Assembly (NCBI GenBank): GCA_016718845.1
Contig: JADKCK010000104.1
Location: 60,023-124,022 of the forward strand
DNA: 64,000 bases
Reading direction: 5' to 3'
Source: Sphingobacteriales bacterium
GTDB lineage: Bacteria; Bacteroidota; Bacteroidia; Chitinophagales; UBA2359
Shown: piece by piece, positions 1 to 8,755 of the stretch
Layout of the letters: the number at the start of each line of letters is the position of its first letter
Numbering within the stretch: the first letter of the stretch is position 1
Translations under genes and position numbers: made by a program
The notes under the pieces: generated by a model
Seen by the model: only the letters and a program-made list of their open reading frames with translations
Databases searched by the model: none
Told to the model about the DNA's origin: nothing

Positions 1-232
1 ATGCAAATTAATATAGTAATAAATACTACAAAAGGACTTGTGTAGTACGCCCAACTAATATATAAATTAAAAATGTAATTTAGATACAATACTGTCATAA
101 AATACAGCAGTACGAGACCTATTATAAATACATGATAGCCAATTAATGGTGAATAAGTGGTATCGAATATTAATTTTTTAGGCATGTTGGTGTCAAAGTC
201 GGGCATAGTTTTTTATTAAAAAAATTAACCTT
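1..232. other. AT-rich non-coding edge
   Basis: No convincing gene, RNA or long hairpin is visible between the window edge and the end of preA. The stretch is AT-rich and lies downstream of the minus-strand preA stop codon. Confidence 0.5.
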
Positions 233-1579
233 TTACGCCTTATAATGCACAGGTTTAGGTGTTTCAAAGGCTTCGTTTGGCAGATAAACGGGGTGATGCA
301 CACCGCCGCCCCGTGGGTCGTTAAAGGTAGTTGGGATATCGTTCGCCAAGGTGCGCTCTTTCCAGCTAAGTACTTCGGTGGCATCGTCGCGGCGTTCCAT
401 GGTTATGCACTCCTCAACGGGGCAAACCAACGAACACAAATTACAACCCACACAGTTTTCTTCTTTAATATAAGGTACTCTGTCGCCGTTGTGCAAAACG
501 CCTATGGCTTGGTGCGCGCCGTCTTCGCAGGCGGTATAACACAGTTGGCAGCCAATACATTTGTCTTTGTTGATACTGGCAACTACTTTATATTTTAGGT
601 TTAAATCTTCCCAATGTAGTACATTTGGTAGGGCTTTACCTTTAAAATCGTTGATGGTTTCGAAGCCTTTTTCGTCCATATATTGCGATAAACCTGCTAC
701 CATTTCGCGGATAATGCCAAAACCGTAGTGCATTACTGCTGTACAAACTTGCACATTGCCTGCGCCTAACAAAATAAACTCAACGGCATCGCGCCAGTTT
801 TCGATGCCACCAATACCCGACAAAGGCAAGTTGACATTTGGATGCTGGGCGCAATTTTTGAGCATATTCATGGCAATTGGTTTTACGGCGGGTCCGCAAT
901 AGCCGCCGTTGGTGCTTTTTCCGTCAACGATTGGGTAAGCAACAAAATTATCAATATCAACACCTACAATGCTTTGAATGGTGTTGATTAAAGATATGGC
1001 ATCGGCTCCACCTTCGCGGGCGGCTATAGCAGGGCGGGTAATGTCGGATATATTAGGTGTAAGTTTTACAATAACGGGTACTTTTGCTACCTCTTTTACC
1101 CACTCTACAATGGTTTTTAGCACCCTAGGCTCTTGCCCTACTGCCGACCCCATGCCGCGCTCGCACATGCCATGTGGGCAGCCAAAGTTTAGTTCTATGC
1201 CATCGGCTCCGGCATTTTCAACATCGCGCACAATTTGGTGCCATTCTTCGCGGGTTTCTACCATCAACGAGGCAATAATGGCATGGTCCGGAAAACGTTT
1301 TTTTACTTCTTCTATCTCGCGCAGGTTATCGGCAAGTGGTCGGTCGGTGATTAGTTCTATGTTATTTAAGCCAATAAGTCGGTTATTTCTATAATTAACA
1401 CCTCCGTAGCGGCTCGATACATTAACAACTGGTACGCCCATTGTTTTCCAAACGGCGCCACCCCAACCTGTATCAAAGGCTTTCATTACTTGATAGCCGC
1501 TGTTTGTTGGCGGTGCCGATGCCAACCAAAATGGATTGGGCGATTTGATACCCGCAAAATTGGTGAATAAATTTGCCAT
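233..1579 (-). CDS. preA: NAD-dependent dihydropyrimidine dehydrogenase subunit PreA
   Basis: Iron-sulfur flavoenzyme subunit that, with PreT, interconverts uracil or thymine and the dihydropyrimidine in the cytoplasm. The 448 residues begin with a dihydroorotate-dehydrogenase-like TIM barrel (about 1-310; NFGCPHG near 131 and GIGGIENWRDA near 256). A two-cluster ferredoxin domain follows, with cysteines at 341, 344, 347, 351 and 376, 379, 382, 386, the CxxCxxCxxxC pattern of two [4Fe-4S] clusters. Length and domain order fit bacterial PreA. preT lies 181 bp upstream on the same strand, as expected for the PreTA pair. No dihydropyrimidinase gene is in the window. Confidence 0.95.
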   Translation of the reverse strand: MANLFTNFAGIKSPNPFWLASAPPTNSGYQVMKAFDTGWGGAVWKTMGVPVVNVSSRYGGVNYRNNRLIGLNNIELITDRPLADNLREIEEVKKRFPDHAIIASLMVETREEWHQIVRDVENAGADGIELNFGCPHGMCERGMGSAVGQEPRVLKTIVEWVKEVAKVPVIVKLTPNISDITRPAIAAREGGADAISLINTIQSIVGVDIDNFVAYPIVDGKSTNGGYCGPAVKPIAMNMLKNCAQHPNVNLPLSGIGGIENWRDAVEFILLGAGNVQVCTAVMHYGFGIIREMVAGLSQYMDEKGFETINDFKGKALPNVLHWEDLNLKYKVVASINKDKCIGCQLCYTACEDGAHQAIGVLHNGDRVPYIKEENCVGCNLCSLVCPVEECITMERRDDATEVLSWKERTLANDIPTTFNDPRGGGVHHPVYLPNEAFETPKPVHYKA

Positions 1580-1760
1580 ATTATGTTTATAAGTGATTAA
1601 TGTTTAGTGGATGAAATTAGAAATTGTTGTGTAGTTGCACAAAATTTGATATAAACGTTGAATAATGGTAATAAGCAGCCGTTTCGATTAGGCTCAACTA
1701 TCGCAATTTGGCAAGTGCTCAACGACCTGATTGTGTTGTTGATAAATTACAATTTACAAT

Positions 1761-3086
1761 TTATAAATTACAATTTACAATAGCATTTGCTGCTTTTCGT
1801 CCTTCGGCAACGGCGTTTACTACCTCTTTACCACCATTTACGGCATCGCCAGCGGCAAAATAACGCGGGTTAGTAGTTTGGTAGGTATTAGGGTTAATAA
1901 CGATGCGTTTTTTAGAATCTAGTTCAAGTCCGTCTATCATCTGCAAAAACTGCACTCTTTTACTTTGCCCAGTTGCTTTAATTACCCAATTGCAAGGCAC
2001 CACAAATTCGCTATTTTCGATGGTTTTTAGTTGCCCATTTTGCGTGGTAGTTTGCACAAATTTTACGCCTATTGCGCAGCCATTTTCGCCCACAATTTCG
2101 ATAGGTTGTGCATTAAACAAGCCTTTTACACCTGCGGTTTTGGCTAATTCGTACTCAAAATCGTAGGCACCCATAGCTTCTTTTTCGCGGCGATATGCCA
2201 AGATAACGTTTTCGGAGCCCATGCGTGCACACTCCGAGGCGGCATCCATGGCTGTGTTTCCGCCACCTAACACCACTACATTTTGGGGTACTTGTACTTG
2301 GTGGTGTTCCATTCTTAGTTGTTCGATAAACTCAACGGCTCCAAAGCAGTTGTCTAAATCTTCGCCCAATATGCCTATTTGGGAGGTTTCGCCCAAGCCG
2401 ATGCCCAAAAATATGCTATCAAATTGTTGCTCTAGGTTTTGCAAATCTTGTTTGGTGGCGATAGGGTGATTGTACAAAATGGTAAATCCGAACTGATTTT
2501 GGAGGTATGCCATTTCTTCTAAAACCTCTTGGTTGGTAATTTTGTAGGGTGCAACGCCATAAACGGTTAGCCCCGACGGTTGTGCTTTTGCCTCGTAGAT
2601 AGTTACGTCAAAGCCATTCATGCGTAGCTCGCAGGCGCACGAAATACCCGCAGGCCCTGCTCCAATAATGGCTACTTTTTTGCCGTTATTGGGTTTTAAA
2701 CCAAACATTTTTTTGTTGCTGTTGATGGCTTTTTGGGTGGCAAAGCTTTGCAATCTGCCAATTTCGATGGGTTTTACATTTTGGTGATTGTATACACAGG
2801 CTCCTTCGCAGAGTACCTCGGTGGGGCAAACTTTGCCGCAAGCATGACCAAAATGGTTGGATTGATAAATGGTTTGGGCTGCCCCAAGTGGGTTATTGCC
2901 ATTTATTTGGCGGATAAATAAGGGTATGTCAATTTCGGTGGGGCAGGCTTTTATGCAGGGGGCATCGTAACAAAACAAACAACGCGAACTTTCGTAATAT
3001 GCCTCGGTTGCGTTCATAAGGGGTTTTATAGAGGCAAAATTTTGTTCAAAATCTTGTTCTGATGCAGGGTGTTTGTATTCTGGCAT
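1761..3086 (-). CDS. preT: Dihydropyrimidine dehydrogenase subunit PreT (glutamate-synthase-beta-like)
   Basis: NAD(P)-linked flavoprotein partner of PreA, passing electrons from NAD(P)H through FAD and Fe-S clusters. The N-terminal region carries cysteines at 36, 39, 44, 48 and at 83, 87, 93, 97, the cluster-binding set of the GltD/DPYD family. A first dinucleotide-binding motif, GAGPAGISCA, lies near residue 142 and a second, GGGNTAMDAA, near 275. A C-terminal ATGQ...GDAVNGG segment completes the FAD site. At 441 residues it is a full-length PreT. It is transcribed before preA on the minus strand. Confidence 0.93.
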   Translation of the reverse strand: MPEYKHPASEQDFEQNFASIKPLMNATEAYYESSRCLFCYDAPCIKACPTEIDIPLFIRQINGNNPLGAAQTIYQSNHFGHACGKVCPTEVLCEGACVYNHQNVKPIEIGRLQSFATQKAINSNKKMFGLKPNNGKKVAIIGAGPAGISCACELRMNGFDVTIYEAKAQPSGLTVYGVAPYKITNQEVLEEMAYLQNQFGFTILYNHPIATKQDLQNLEQQFDSIFLGIGLGETSQIGILGEDLDNCFGAVEFIEQLRMEHHQVQVPQNVVVLGGGNTAMDAASECARMGSENVILAYRREKEAMGAYDFEYELAKTAGVKGLFNAQPIEIVGENGCAIGVKFVQTTTQNGQLKTIENSEFVVPCNWVIKATGQSKRVQFLQMIDGLELDSKKRIVINPNTYQTTNPRYFAAGDAVNGGKEVVNAVAEGRKAANAIVNCNL

Positions 3087-3164
3087 TAAGTTATGTTATT
3101 TTATTTTTGTTTTAAAAGTGTATAAAAATTACTACAAAGTGGGTTCTTGTATATTTGTGTAAAA

Positions 3165-3761
3165 TTATTCTGCAAAAATAGCTTGTAGTGCGATGCTAAA
3201 GTTGGGTATTGTTGCTGCGTGTAAGGTATCGGTTATGGTTAATTGTTTTTGGCGATGAAGTTCGTTATCTACCAAAAGATACTGTATTAAAGTTTGTTGT
3301 TCTATGTTTATTATCCAATATTCTTTTACGCCGCTTGTTTCGTAGATGTATTTTTTATAGCTCATTTCTTTGGCATCGTTAGCAGGCGATAATATTTCGA
3401 CGACTAAATCGGGGGCTCCTTCTATTATTTTGTTGATAATAGACAATCTGTTTTGCTGTACAAATAGTATATCGGGCTGAAAAACATTATTTTCGTTAAA
3501 TTTGGTATCCATTGGGGCAGTTACTACTTTGCCTAACTTGTGTTGCAACACATGTAGGGTAAGGTAGGTGCTTAGTAAATTTTGGGTTTCTTGATGTTTG
3601 AATATTGGAGAGGGCATGTATACGATTTTTCCGTTTTGTAATTCATAATTAGCACTATCGGCTGGGGTTAGGCGCAGATAGTCGTTATAGGTAAGTAATT
3701 TGGGTTGTGGAAATTTTTTGATTCGTTTTTGGGGCGATGCAGTTGGCGTAATTGTATTCAT
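3165..3761 (-). CDS. Uma2-family endonuclease-like protein
   Basis: 198-residue protein of the Uma2 (DUF820) family, a PD-(D/E)XK-type nuclease fold very common in cyanobacteria and Bacteroidota. Its role is unproven. Typical features are LTYNDYLRL near the N-terminus, the PDILFV strand, the DLVVEILSP motif and KKYIYETSGVKEYWI. The reading frame is open upstream into the nitrilase gene, but homology starts at the internal Met at 3761, so that start is chosen. It sits between the nitrilase and preT and looks like an insertion into an otherwise functional pyrimidine cluster. A second Uma2 gene lies at 39024. Confidence 0.85.
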   Translation of the reverse strand: MNTITPTASPQKRIKKFPQPKLLTYNDYLRLTPADSANYELQNGKIVYMPSPIFKHQETQNLLSTYLTLHVLQHKLGKVVTAPMDTKFNENNVFQPDILFVQQNRLSIINKIIEGAPDLVVEILSPANDAKEMSYKKYIYETSGVKEYWIINIEQQTLIQYLLVDNELHRQKQLTITDTLHAATIPNFSIALQAIFAE

Positions 3762-3838
3762 AGTAAATAATTTGAAATTGAAAAATATTAGGTAACGAAA
3801 CGTTCCCTTTTTTGGGGGAACGTTTCGTTTGTTGTTTA

Positions 3839-4705
3839 TTAGAGTGCGGTTAAATCGCCATACGATTCGGGGCGACGGTCGCGGAAAAACTGCCATGTTG
3901 AGCGCACTTCGTCTATCATATCTAGGTCAAAATCGGCAATAAGTAGTTCGTCGTCGTATTCTGATGCTTGTGCGATTATCTGTCCGCGTGGGTCAACAAA
4001 GTAAGATGTTCCGTAGAAGCGTCCTAAATCCCAGGGTTTTTCTTCGCCTACGCGGTTTATACAGCCCATAAAATAGCCATTTGCGGCGGCATGTGCGGGT
4101 TGCTCTAATTTCCAGAGGTACTGCGACAAGCCTGCTACGGTAGCCGAGGGGTTGTATACAATTTCGGCGCCGTTTATACCTAGGGCGCGTGCGCCTTCGG
4201 GGAAGTGGCGGTCGTAGCATATATATACGCCAATTTTTGCGTATTTGGTTTGAAAAACGGGGTAGCCCAAATTGCCGGGTTTGAAAAAGAATTTTTCCCA
4301 GAAACCTGTTGTTTGTGGTATGTGGTTTTTGCGATATTTGCCTAGATAAGTGCCATCGGCATCAATTACGGCGGCTGTGTTGTACAAATAGCCTGCTTGT
4401 TCGCGCTCGTAGATGGGTACAATAATAACCATTTGGTATTTTCGGGCAATTTCTTGCATTAGTTCTACGGTGGGACCGGGTACGCTTTCGGCAGAGGCAT
4501 ACCATTTTTTGTCTTGTCCGGGGCAAAAGTAAGGGGTGTTGAATATTTCTTGCAAGCAAAGAATCTGAACGCCTTTGCGCCCGGCTTCTTCTATATAAGG
4601 CAAGTGTTTGTCGAGCATTGCTTGCATTATTTCTTGGATAGTTCCTTCGCCTTCGGTTTTGGGTAGGCTCATTTGTATTAAGCCCGATTTGATGATACGT
4701 GACAT
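3839..4705 (-). CDS. Carbon-nitrogen hydrolase (nitrilase family, beta-ureidopropionase-like)
   Basis: Cytoplasmic amidohydrolase of the nitrilase superfamily, 288 residues. The catalytic triad is visible: Glu53 (LCLQEIF), Lys126 (GKYRKNHIP) and Cys163 (VYICYDRHFPEG). The subfamily resembles beta-ureidopropionases and N-carbamoyl amidases. With preT and preA just downstream, the third step of reductive pyrimidine breakdown (N-carbamoyl-beta-alanine to beta-alanine) is the likely role; that is inference from context. The alternative is a different omega-amidase or carbamoylase specificity. Confidence 0.88.
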   Translation of the reverse strand: MSRIIKSGLIQMSLPKTEGEGTIQEIMQAMLDKHLPYIEEAGRKGVQILCLQEIFNTPYFCPGQDKKWYASAESVPGPTVELMQEIARKYQMVIIVPIYEREQAGYLYNTAAVIDADGTYLGKYRKNHIPQTTGFWEKFFFKPGNLGYPVFQTKYAKIGVYICYDRHFPEGARALGINGAEIVYNPSATVAGLSQYLWKLEQPAHAAANGYFMGCINRVGEEKPWDLGRFYGTSYFVDPRGQIIAQASEYDDELLIADFDLDMIDEVRSTWQFFRDRRPESYGDLTAL

Positions 4706-4820
4706 TTAGTTAATTATTGATTATTAATTATTGATTGTTTGAGTTTAAGTAAAGTGTGTTATGTTTGTTGGTTTGGGTGCTATATTTGAGATTTTGGTGT
4801 GTTTTGTGTGGGGCTAACAG

Positions 4821-4904
4821 TGCTGTGGGGGTGCCATAGGCTGTACAACTTTGGGTAAACCTATCATCACCCCCAAAAAAGACATATTCCGCGTCAAGCG
4901 GGGC
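4821..4904 (+). repeat. Dispersed two-hairpin repeat, copy 1
   Basis: Intergenic copy of the ~80-bp family described in the findings. It starts with TGGGGGTGCCA, has ATCACCCCCAAAAAAGACAT about 40 bp later, and ends with the short hairpin CCGCGTCAAGCGGGGC. It lies between the SpoIIM-like gene and the nitrilase gene. The small open frame across it (4728-4961, minus) is taken to be fortuitous. Confidence 0.85.
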
Positions 4905-4960
4905 GTTTTGAGGTTGTTTAAGGGTTTGCTTAAAGGGTAGATGGAAGTAGGTTGGCACCA

Positions 4961-5926
4961 TTAAGCGATTTGTTTGCGGTGCAATACCATGGGGTATACT
5001 ACAAAATAGGTGATAATAAATAGGGCGGATATGATGATGATGCTTGCTTTGCTTACAATGTCCATTTCGGTGTGTCGGGTTAAGTAGCTTTCTAAAAAGC
5101 CAGCGGTAATAAAAATGGGTACTAAGCCAATGGCAATTTTAAGCCCTTTGCGGGCGCCCATCAAAAACGAGTCGGAGCGTGAATAAGTGCCCGGAAACAG
5201 AATGCTGTTGCCCATTACCAAACCTGCGCAGCCAGCTATAACAATTGCCGAAATTTCGAGGGTTCCGTGTATCCAGATGGTTAAAAAGGAGGTTAAGAAC
5301 AAGCCACGTTCGTAAAAAAAATATTGGAATGCGCCCAGCATTACGCCATTAGAAAATAGCAGATAAACGGTGCCTATGGACAGAAACACGCCGCTAACAA
5401 AAGCAAAAAACGATACGCGAATGTTGTTGAAGGTAATGGCTAAAAACATAGCTTCGGCGTTGGGGTCTTTGTATACGCCCATTGGGTCGCCTCGTTCTAT
5501 GTTTTCGGTGGTCATGTTTATGTAGTTGTCGCCTAGTATAAGGTTCGGAAATGTAGGGTCGTAGCTCGATGAAAGCACGCCCAATGATACCGAAATAAGG
5601 GTAATAAGCAACGAATATAGCAACTGTTTGCGACATTGGTACATAATTTCGGGTAGTTCGTAAGCCCAAAATTGCCAAAATCGGTTGGTTTCTTCGCGTT
5701 TATTTTTGTAGATAGCCCTATGTACATTAGCCGTTAAGCCGTTTAAGTAAGTGGTTATTCGGCTTTTAGGATAAAATGTTTTGGCATACGATAGGTCGTC
5801 GGTTAGTTGTATAAACAGGTCGGCTTTTTCGTCGGGGGTAGTTTTGTGTCGGTTGTTACCTTGCATTAAGCCTTCGAAATGTTTCCAACGGTCGGCGTTT
5901 TGTTTAATAAAAGCGGGTTCGCGCAT
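4961..5926 (-). CDS. SpoIIM-like (DUF95) integral membrane protein
   Basis: 321-residue membrane protein of the stage II sporulation protein M family, widespread in non-sporulating bacteria and of unknown function there. The first ~95 residues are soluble (MREPAFIKQNADRW start, typical of the family). Hydrophobic segments follow at roughly 100-120, 170-195, 200-215, 220-245, 265-285 and 293-315. The family hallmark IWIHGTLEISAIVIAG is present. In many genomes it neighbours RDD-family membrane proteins; here the upstream neighbour, 11 bp away on the same strand, is an unrecognised acidic protein. Confidence 0.85.
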   Translation of the reverse strand: MREPAFIKQNADRWKHFEGLMQGNNRHKTTPDEKADLFIQLTDDLSYAKTFYPKSRITTYLNGLTANVHRAIYKNKREETNRFWQFWAYELPEIMYQCRKQLLYSLLITLISVSLGVLSSSYDPTFPNLILGDNYINMTTENIERGDPMGVYKDPNAEAMFLAITFNNIRVSFFAFVSGVFLSIGTVYLLFSNGVMLGAFQYFFYERGLFLTSFLTIWIHGTLEISAIVIAGCAGLVMGNSILFPGTYSRSDSFLMGARKGLKIAIGLVPIFITAGFLESYLTRHTEMDIVSKASIIIISALFIITYFVVYPMVLHRKQIA

Positions 5927-5937
5927 GTTTTGTGGTT

Positions 5938-7158
5938 TTAAAAGTCTAAGTTAGGTTCTTCGCCATTTAGTATTCGTCCTTCGAGAATCATTTTTTTGTT
6001 CATTTCCGAAATATCAAATCCATGTTTGTCTTTTTTATAGTCTGCGGGTAATACCAACAAACCCATTTCGAGTTTAAACAAATATTCTTCGTAAGCAGCT
6101 TCTAACATATTGGCTACGGCATGTCGTCGGTGTGTTTCGGCGGCTTCTACAATAAGGTCTCGCCAATTGCCTTGTTTGGTGATAACATAGTTGGGGGCGG
6201 TGTTAGACAGATAGCTACAGGCTTGTTCAAATTCGTGATCATCTAATAGGTCAATCTCTTCGTCCATTGCTTTAGCTGCTTCGAGTACTTCGGGGTCTTC
6301 GAACATTGCCATAAATTTATAGACATTTTGCCCTTCGCCTAAGTATAATGCCGGACGAGGGTCGTTGGGTTTTACTATAGGTGGATTCTTTTTTTGTTCT
6401 TCTTCGTGTTCTTTTTGTGCTTTTTCTCGGGCTAAATCTATATAGAAATCTTCTTTTTTGCCCCTGATATCGGGCAGCATTAGTAGCTGTGTGGCTTTAT
6501 GGAAATCGTAAAATTCGTACCAAGATGGGACACTTTCTATGTCAAAAAAGAAGAATTGTTTGCTGTCTTCATTGTCATCATTGGTGCTATCAAAAGCGTT
6601 TTTTATGCCGTCATAATCTTGCCAGCCATAGTAATAATCAGTTTCTTCATATTCATCAGATAGCATGTATTTTTTGTACAATGCTACATCATCAGCTGTA
6701 ATTGGGTCAATAAAGGGACAGCACATAGGGTAATCTTCCCATATTTTAAAATCTTCACTAATTTGTATTTGATCTATTTTTATTTGTTCGGCTCTCCAAA
6801 GACACTGTTTGTCAAATATTTTTTTCTGATTTATTTCGGATAAGCACTCGTATGCTTCCTGTATGTGTTGTATGTGATTTTCTTCTTTTTGTTTTAGATA
6901 CATTGAACCATACTTTTTGCAAAGCAGGCGTTTGTTCGCATACCATTCGATAAACGATTTGCGATTAAAATCGGAGTATTGATTAAAAAATGGGAGGTAC
7001 TTGGGGTTGTTAGTTAGATCATCTATTACGCTTTGTTTAAACATATCATCATCTAACTCTGTTTTAATTTGCTCGATGGCTCGTGATGATAAGCCGTCGA
7101 GCGAGATATTACTTTTTTTTTCTGGTTCCTCGTTTGGAGAAAGATGGGGGTTTTCCAT
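5938..7158 (-). CDS. Hypothetical acidic protein
   Basis: 406 residues; family not recognised. No signal peptide or membrane segment is visible. The protein is rich in Asp, Glu, Lys, Tyr and Trp, with a central acidic and aromatic stretch (EYEETDYYYGWQDYDG) and a charged helical region near 255-275. It is probably cytoplasmic. It lies 11 bp upstream of the SpoIIM-like gene on the same strand, so the two are likely co-transcribed and possibly functionally linked. A double in-frame ATG is not seen, and the first Met (MENPHLSPNEEPEKK) is taken as the start. Confidence 0.7.
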   Translation of the reverse strand: MENPHLSPNEEPEKKSNISLDGLSSRAIEQIKTELDDDMFKQSVIDDLTNNPKYLPFFNQYSDFNRKSFIEWYANKRLLCKKYGSMYLKQKEENHIQHIQEAYECLSEINQKKIFDKQCLWRAEQIKIDQIQISEDFKIWEDYPMCCPFIDPITADDVALYKKYMLSDEYEETDYYYGWQDYDGIKNAFDSTNDDNEDSKQFFFFDIESVPSWYEFYDFHKATQLLMLPDIRGKKEDFYIDLAREKAQKEHEEEQKKNPPIVKPNDPRPALYLGEGQNVYKFMAMFEDPEVLEAAKAMDEEIDLLDDHEFEQACSYLSNTAPNYVITKQGNWRDLIVEAAETHRRHAVANMLEAAYEEYLFKLEMGLLVLPADYKKDKHGFDISEMNKKMILEGRILNGEEPNLDF

Positions 7159-7268
7159 ATTTTTTGGGTATTAATGTTAGCTAATTTGTAATTTTAATGC
7201 AAAAGTAGCATTATTGTGTGTTTGTAGCACAAAATTAGCTTTTTTTTTTGAAAAAATTGCGTTTATTT

Positions 7269-8591
7269 TTACATAACCCAGCTTAACAAAGGGGCTAATG
7301 TGCGCATAAATAGGTTTGTTATTTTTCCTTTAGGTAGGCATTGGGCATTGTCCTCAAAATATTGGTTAGATAAATTGATGGTGTTTGGTTGTATATATTT
7401 GGCAGATAATAAATTTAGGTTCATTATGTGCAGATTTTGGGCAGCAATAGTGGTATCTTTTACCCACAAACAAACCTCGGTATTATTTTTCTCGGACAGG
7501 GCATGTATGTTATAGCTGCCAATTAACACGGTTAAAGTATCTACAACAAAAGCCTTGGTGTGTAAGCGTTTGTTGCCCTCGTACTCCCATATTTGTATGC
7601 CCATTTTTAGGTAATGGGGTCTTGCTCGCCTATAAACGGCTTGCATTATTAGTACATCGTTGGTGCACTCGGAGTTGGTTAATAGCCTAATTTTTACCCC
7701 CCTTTGGGTAGCTCGTTTAAATGCCCTATCCCAGCGTGGTGTTGCATGAAAATAGGGATTTTCGATGTCAATGGTGTGTTTTGCCGAGTCTATCAGGGCT
7801 ATTAATTGGCGTGTTCCACGTCGGTCTTTTTTGTCAGAGATTTCAACTTTTCCGTCTTTTTTTCGCAGAAAATTATCGTAGGTGGCATGTACTTCGGTTG
7901 TTGCGGGTGCGTTTGCCCAATCGGTGGTTGAGTTTTGTGTTAGGTTGGTTCTTTTTTGTAGCGATACCCAAGCATCATCTATCTGTTTTTGCCAATAAGC
8001 ATTGTTTCTGTCGTTTGGATATTTACGCACTTTTATGCTTGTTAATCGCTTATTGTTCCACATGGCATAAAAATGTTTGCGAACATCGGCGGCTACTTTT
8101 TTGTTGTTGGTATACACCTCGCGGTCTAAGAAATTGCCTATGGGGTCTAACTCAAAATACTCTTCGGTTAGGTTTCTGCCGCCCACAATCATGTGTTCTA
8201 TATCGGCTATCAATACTTTGCCGTGCATCCTGTCCATAAAAGTATGTATCTCAAACAAACGAGCTCTATTAAAAATACGCACTTCTACGCCTTTTTCTGC
8301 CAAAAAAAAGAGTAACGACGGCGGCAATTCGTTGCCAAACGAATCTAAAATTACCCTAACTTTTACCCCTCGGGCGGCAGTTTCTATCAATAACTTTAAC
8401 ATGCCTAATCCAATATCGTCTTTTTTTATAATGTAGGTAGATATTAGCAATTCGGTTGTAGCTCGTTCTGTCATATCTATACGGCATTGCAGGGCATCTT
8501 TTTCGAGGTCTAATATCCTAAATACGTCGGCTTTGGTATAGTGTGTGTGAAGGGTTAAAATAAAAATCAAAAAAAAGTCAAAAATCTTCAT
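7269..8591 (-). CDS. Secreted phospholipase D-like protein
   Basis: 440-residue PLD-superfamily phosphodiesterase or transferase with an N-terminal signal peptide (about 1-20). Two HKD motifs are intact: H123-K125-D130 (MHGKVLIAD followed by GGRN) and H344-K346-D351 (LHTKAFVVD followed by GSYN). Two motifs in one chain is the arrangement of cardiolipin synthase and PLD enzymes, but there are no N-terminal membrane helices beyond the signal. A periplasmic or outer-membrane-associated phospholipid or nuclease activity is possible. The substrate cannot be read from sequence. Confidence 0.85.
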   Translation of the reverse strand: MKIFDFFLIFILTLHTHYTKADVFRILDLEKDALQCRIDMTERATTELLISTYIIKKDDIGLGMLKLLIETAARGVKVRVILDSFGNELPPSLLFFLAEKGVEVRIFNRARLFEIHTFMDRMHGKVLIADIEHMIVGGRNLTEEYFELDPIGNFLDREVYTNNKKVAADVRKHFYAMWNNKRLTSIKVRKYPNDRNNAYWQKQIDDAWVSLQKRTNLTQNSTTDWANAPATTEVHATYDNFLRKKDGKVEISDKKDRRGTRQLIALIDSAKHTIDIENPYFHATPRWDRAFKRATQRGVKIRLLTNSECTNDVLIMQAVYRRARPHYLKMGIQIWEYEGNKRLHTKAFVVDTLTVLIGSYNIHALSEKNNTEVCLWVKDTTIAAQNLHIMNLNLLSAKYIQPNTINLSNQYFEDNAQCLPKGKITNLFMRTLAPLLSWVM

Positions 8592-8755
8592 TTGGTCTAA
8601 TTGATGTGGTAAAAGGTACTATTATTTTCTAATAAAATAAGTGTATATTTGTCTGATAATATACTGGAATTTATTCTATATGATACAGAAATTTTAAGTG
8701 TGAGGGAATAAGTATTTTCTAATGCTCAATTTTTTATGTATAAAAAAATATTAAT

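Noticed and set aside
4728..4961. 77-residue open frame across repeat copy 1
   Set aside because: Its sequence comes from the dispersed repeat (PLDAEYVFFGGD-type peptide), and similar peptides are readable from other copies.
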